From the NCBI GenBank assembly GCA_942492055.1, contig CALODP010000015.1, positions 558,001 to 622,000 on the forward strand: 64,000 nucleotides of DNA, given 5' to 3'. Within the stretch, counting starts at the first letter, position 1; the number at the start of each line of letters is the position of its first letter. The position numbers and the translations under genes were made by a program. The DNA comes from CALODP01 sp942492055. GTDB lineage: Bacteria > Bacteroidota > Ignavibacteria > Ignavibacteriales > Melioribacteraceae. A model generated the notes under the pieces. The model did not search any database and was not told the DNA's origin. It saw nothing but the letters and a program-made list of their open reading frames with translations. Positions 62,554 through 64,000 of the stretch are shown here, piece by piece.

Positions 62554-63339
62554 TTAGGGGAGAAGGATTGTTATTGCTTTGCTTTTTACTACTTCAAAGT
62601 ACTTGTTGGTAATAGCAACCTCTTTCGGGGCATCGGGCCAGATTTCGGAGGGAGATTGTTCCGGCTGGGTGTATTGGAAATCGGTTGTTTGTTTTGAGAT
62701 CTCTCCCAACACATAGAGAGGTTTGCCGTAGTGTTCGCAAAGTATTGCCAGTAGTTTGCTTCCGGTTTTGTTAACAATCGCGCCATCGGCAAGAATAGCG
62801 TCGCATCCTATAATTGTTGCGTCGCATTCGGCTACTTCATCAGGGAGCATACTTTCGGTTACAAGTTTTGTTTTTATCCCTTCCTTCGCGAAAGCCTCGG
62901 CCATAATTCTTCCTTCCATAATCGGGCGGGATTCCGAAACGGTTATTAGCTTGATCGGAGAAATCTTGTTCAGTTCCTTTAAGGTTCCGAGAACAGTGGA
63001 GCTATTCGAAAGGGTAACTATTCTTTTCAGGGAGTGACCTCTCTTATGCAGTTGATTTGCGAGAGATAAATATTTCCGGGAAATTGCCCTGGCGATTGTA
63101 TGGAAAAACTCTTCCGGTTCATCCAGATTCTTTTCGGAGAGGAATGTTTGAACCTGATCAATATAGGCAGAAATAGCGGGGAAGTGGGATAACCTTTCTT
63201 TAATCTCGTTGATGAGTTTAGGTTCGGAAAGGAGTCTCTCCATATTATTAAGCAGCCATTCGTTGATATTTAAGAGGATGGAATGGCTGCCTGAAGAATT
63301 GTCCTCGAGAATCCTTTCCAGTTCACGGTTCGGCGTCAT
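62554..63339 (-). CDS. eIF-2B alpha/beta/delta-family protein
   Basis: A 261-residue protein of the eIF2B/MtnA/ribose-1,5-bisphosphate isomerase superfamily. The N-terminal helical part is followed by a Rossmann-like domain with IVTLSNSSTVLGTLKEL, VSESRPIMEGRIMAEAFAKE, IIGCDAILADGAIVNKTGSK and the end PKEVAITNKYFEVVKSKAI. In bacteria and archaea such proteins are sugar-phosphate isomerases or of unknown role; eukaryotic initiation is not relevant. I start at MTPNRELERI, eight bases after the usp stop; a longer frame overlapping usp is less likely. Confidence 0.85.
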   Translation of the reverse strand: MTPNRELERILEDNSSGSHSILLNINEWLLNNMERLLSEPKLINEIKERLSHFPAISAYIDQVQTFLSEKNLDEPEEFFHTIARAISRKYLSLANQLHKRGHSLKRIVTLSNSSTVLGTLKELNKISPIKLITVSESRPIMEGRIMAEAFAKEGIKTKLVTESMLPDEVAECDATIIGCDAILADGAIVNKTGSKLLAILCEHYGKPLYVLGEISKQTTDFQYTQPEQSPSEIWPDAPKEVAITNKYFEVVKSKAITILLP

Positions 63340-63346
63340 AAGATTC

Positions 63347-63814
63347 TCAAGCTTTGAAACGGAAGCCTTTGTGAGGCTCGCGAATAGTAAGAACCGGACA
63401 AGGAGCTTTGCGCACAACTTTTTCGGCGGTACTACCGAAAAGAAGGTGCTCTACCCCCGTATGACCGTGGGTGGCAATGATTATAAGGTCGATGTTATAT
63501 TCGGCGGCCGTATCTATTATTTCCATGAAAGGTTTGCCGGTTCGAATAATAGTTTCGACTTCGAGCCCCATGGTAAGCTCCGATTCTGCCAGACTACGGA
63601 GCTCCTCTTCGGCTCGTTTGTTAATTTCCACCTCTGTGGTCGGGACCGCAATTTGTCCCATACTGAAATCCGCCGGATAAATCATAGGTTCGCTAACATA
63701 CACGAGATACATCTTCGCGTTGAATTTCTTAGCGAAATTTTCAGAATAGCGGAGGGCATTTTTCGAATAGTCCGAAAAATCAATAGGGACAAGAATTTTG
63801 TTTATGTCATACAT
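63347..63814 (-). CDS. Universal stress protein, UspA family
   Basis: A 155-residue single-domain protein. The start ILVPIDFSDYSKNALRYSEN and the nucleotide-binding loop GHTGVEHLLFGSTAEKVV (G-x2-G-x9-G-S/T) mark the ATP-binding type. It likely helps survival under stress. Its AGGAGG site lies in the last codons of the upstream Crp-type gene, and its stop is eight bases before the eIF2B-like start, so the three form one operon. Confidence 0.93.
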   Translation of the reverse strand: MYDINKILVPIDFSDYSKNALRYSENFAKKFNAKMYLVYVSEPMIYPADFSMGQIAVPTTEVEINKRAEEELRSLAESELTMGLEVETIIRTGKPFMEIIDTAAEYNIDLIIIATHGHTGVEHLLFGSTAEKVVRKAPCPVLTIREPHKGFRFKA

Positions 63815-63815
63815 C

Positions 63816-64000
63816 TTATACCTCCTCCATTTTATCGAATGATTTGCTTTGCATTTCGAGATAATCGTTATTGACCGCTCGTAGGCGGGTAGCGAGAATC
63901 TCGGTTAAACCTTTCATAACATTTATACCTATTCGCGGGTATCTCTCTATGAAGTGATCAAGATCCGGTTTGAAAATAACGGCCAATTTGGATTCTTTAA
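63816..64000 (-). CDS. Cyclic-nucleotide-binding (Crp-type) domain protein, C-terminal end
   Basis: Only the last 60 residues are inside the window; the start lies beyond its end. The visible part KESKLAVIFKPDLDHFIERY...NVMKGLTEILATRLRAVNND is the helical end of a cNMP-binding domain, which often stands alone or is joined to other domains in FCB bacteria. No helix-turn-helix follows, so DNA binding is not implied. Cotranscription with usp fits a stress-related signalling role. Confidence 0.75.
   Translation of the reverse strand, partial: KESKLAVIFKPDLDHFIERYPRIGINVMKGLTEILATRLRAVNNDYLEMQSKSFDKMEEV

Noticed and set aside
1..64000. rRNA and tRNA genes
   Set aside because: I looked for cloverleaf arms, CCA-adjacent T-loops (GGTTCGAATCC type) and conserved rRNA segments and saw none. 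A covariance-model scan would settle it.

Overview
The window looks like chromosome of an AT-rich bacterium of the Fibrobacterota-Chlorobiota-Bacteroidota (FCB) group, most like Ignavibacteria, Candidatus Delongbacteria or a relative. Four things point there. Five secreted proteins end in the type IX secretion (T9SS) sorting domain built on the motif NYPNPFNP. The housekeeping sigma factor is the short Bacteroidota type of about 286 residues. Queuosine, thyX and methylmalonyl-CoA-mutase-like genes are present. Most genes carry clear Shine-Dalgarno sites (GGAGG type), with TTG and GTG starts, unlike Bacteroidia. The exact phylum is an inference.

Layout: 1-6.1 kb is a minus-strand run (mutS, a DUF1684 lipoprotein, DAHP synthase, prephenate dehydrogenase, an HTH protein and a lipoprotein cut by the window edge). 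6.3-14.9 kb is plus strand: a giant cytoplasmic GH13 protein, a GNAT acetyltransferase, three tandem phage-tail-collar proteins followed by a T9SS-sorted protein, and a methyltransferase-like protein. 15-20.5 kb holds two minus-strand T9SS-sorted proteins. 20.6-43.6 kb is a long co-directional plus-strand block of metabolism and maintenance genes: MATE, maf, icd, EF-G2, HIT, thyX-folA, mutL, an isobutyryl-CoA-mutase-type subunit, UbiA, CorC, rhodanese, DCC, tgt-yajC, agmatinase, and a strange NfeD/T9SS chimera. 44.7-60.8 kb is mixed: DEAD-box helicase, phosphoesterase, porin, rpoD, thioredoxin, PBP4, cysteine desulfidase-like protein, an NlpC/P60-like T9SS protein, two MscS channels, YtxJ and a dipeptidase. 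62.5-64 kb is a minus-strand eIF2B-like, UspA and Crp-type set.

The most unusual content is in two long gene-free stretches (43.6-44.7 kb and 61.2-62.55 kb). They hold three arrays of strictly 21-bp-spaced units. The two arrays in the second stretch share a unit of the form GAnnCAA, three free bases, then YAWTCGRWC. Each has two arms in opposite orientation facing a centre: one has 9 left and 25 right units, the other about 11 left and 6 right. The third array has 19 units in one orientation. These are not CRISPRs and no nuclease or reverse transcriptase lies nearby. The even spacing (two helical turns) and convergent symmetry suggest a protein-binding array or a transcribed hairpin, but function is unknown.

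Other points: an NfeD protease half fused in frame to a secreted T9SS protein, a 17-bp perfect hairpin that hides the ribosome binding site of the gene after thyX, a 13-bp inverted repeat with a U-tract ahead of rpoD, and active-site residues that mark the B12-dependent mutase subunit as isobutyryl-CoA rather than methylmalonyl-CoA type.
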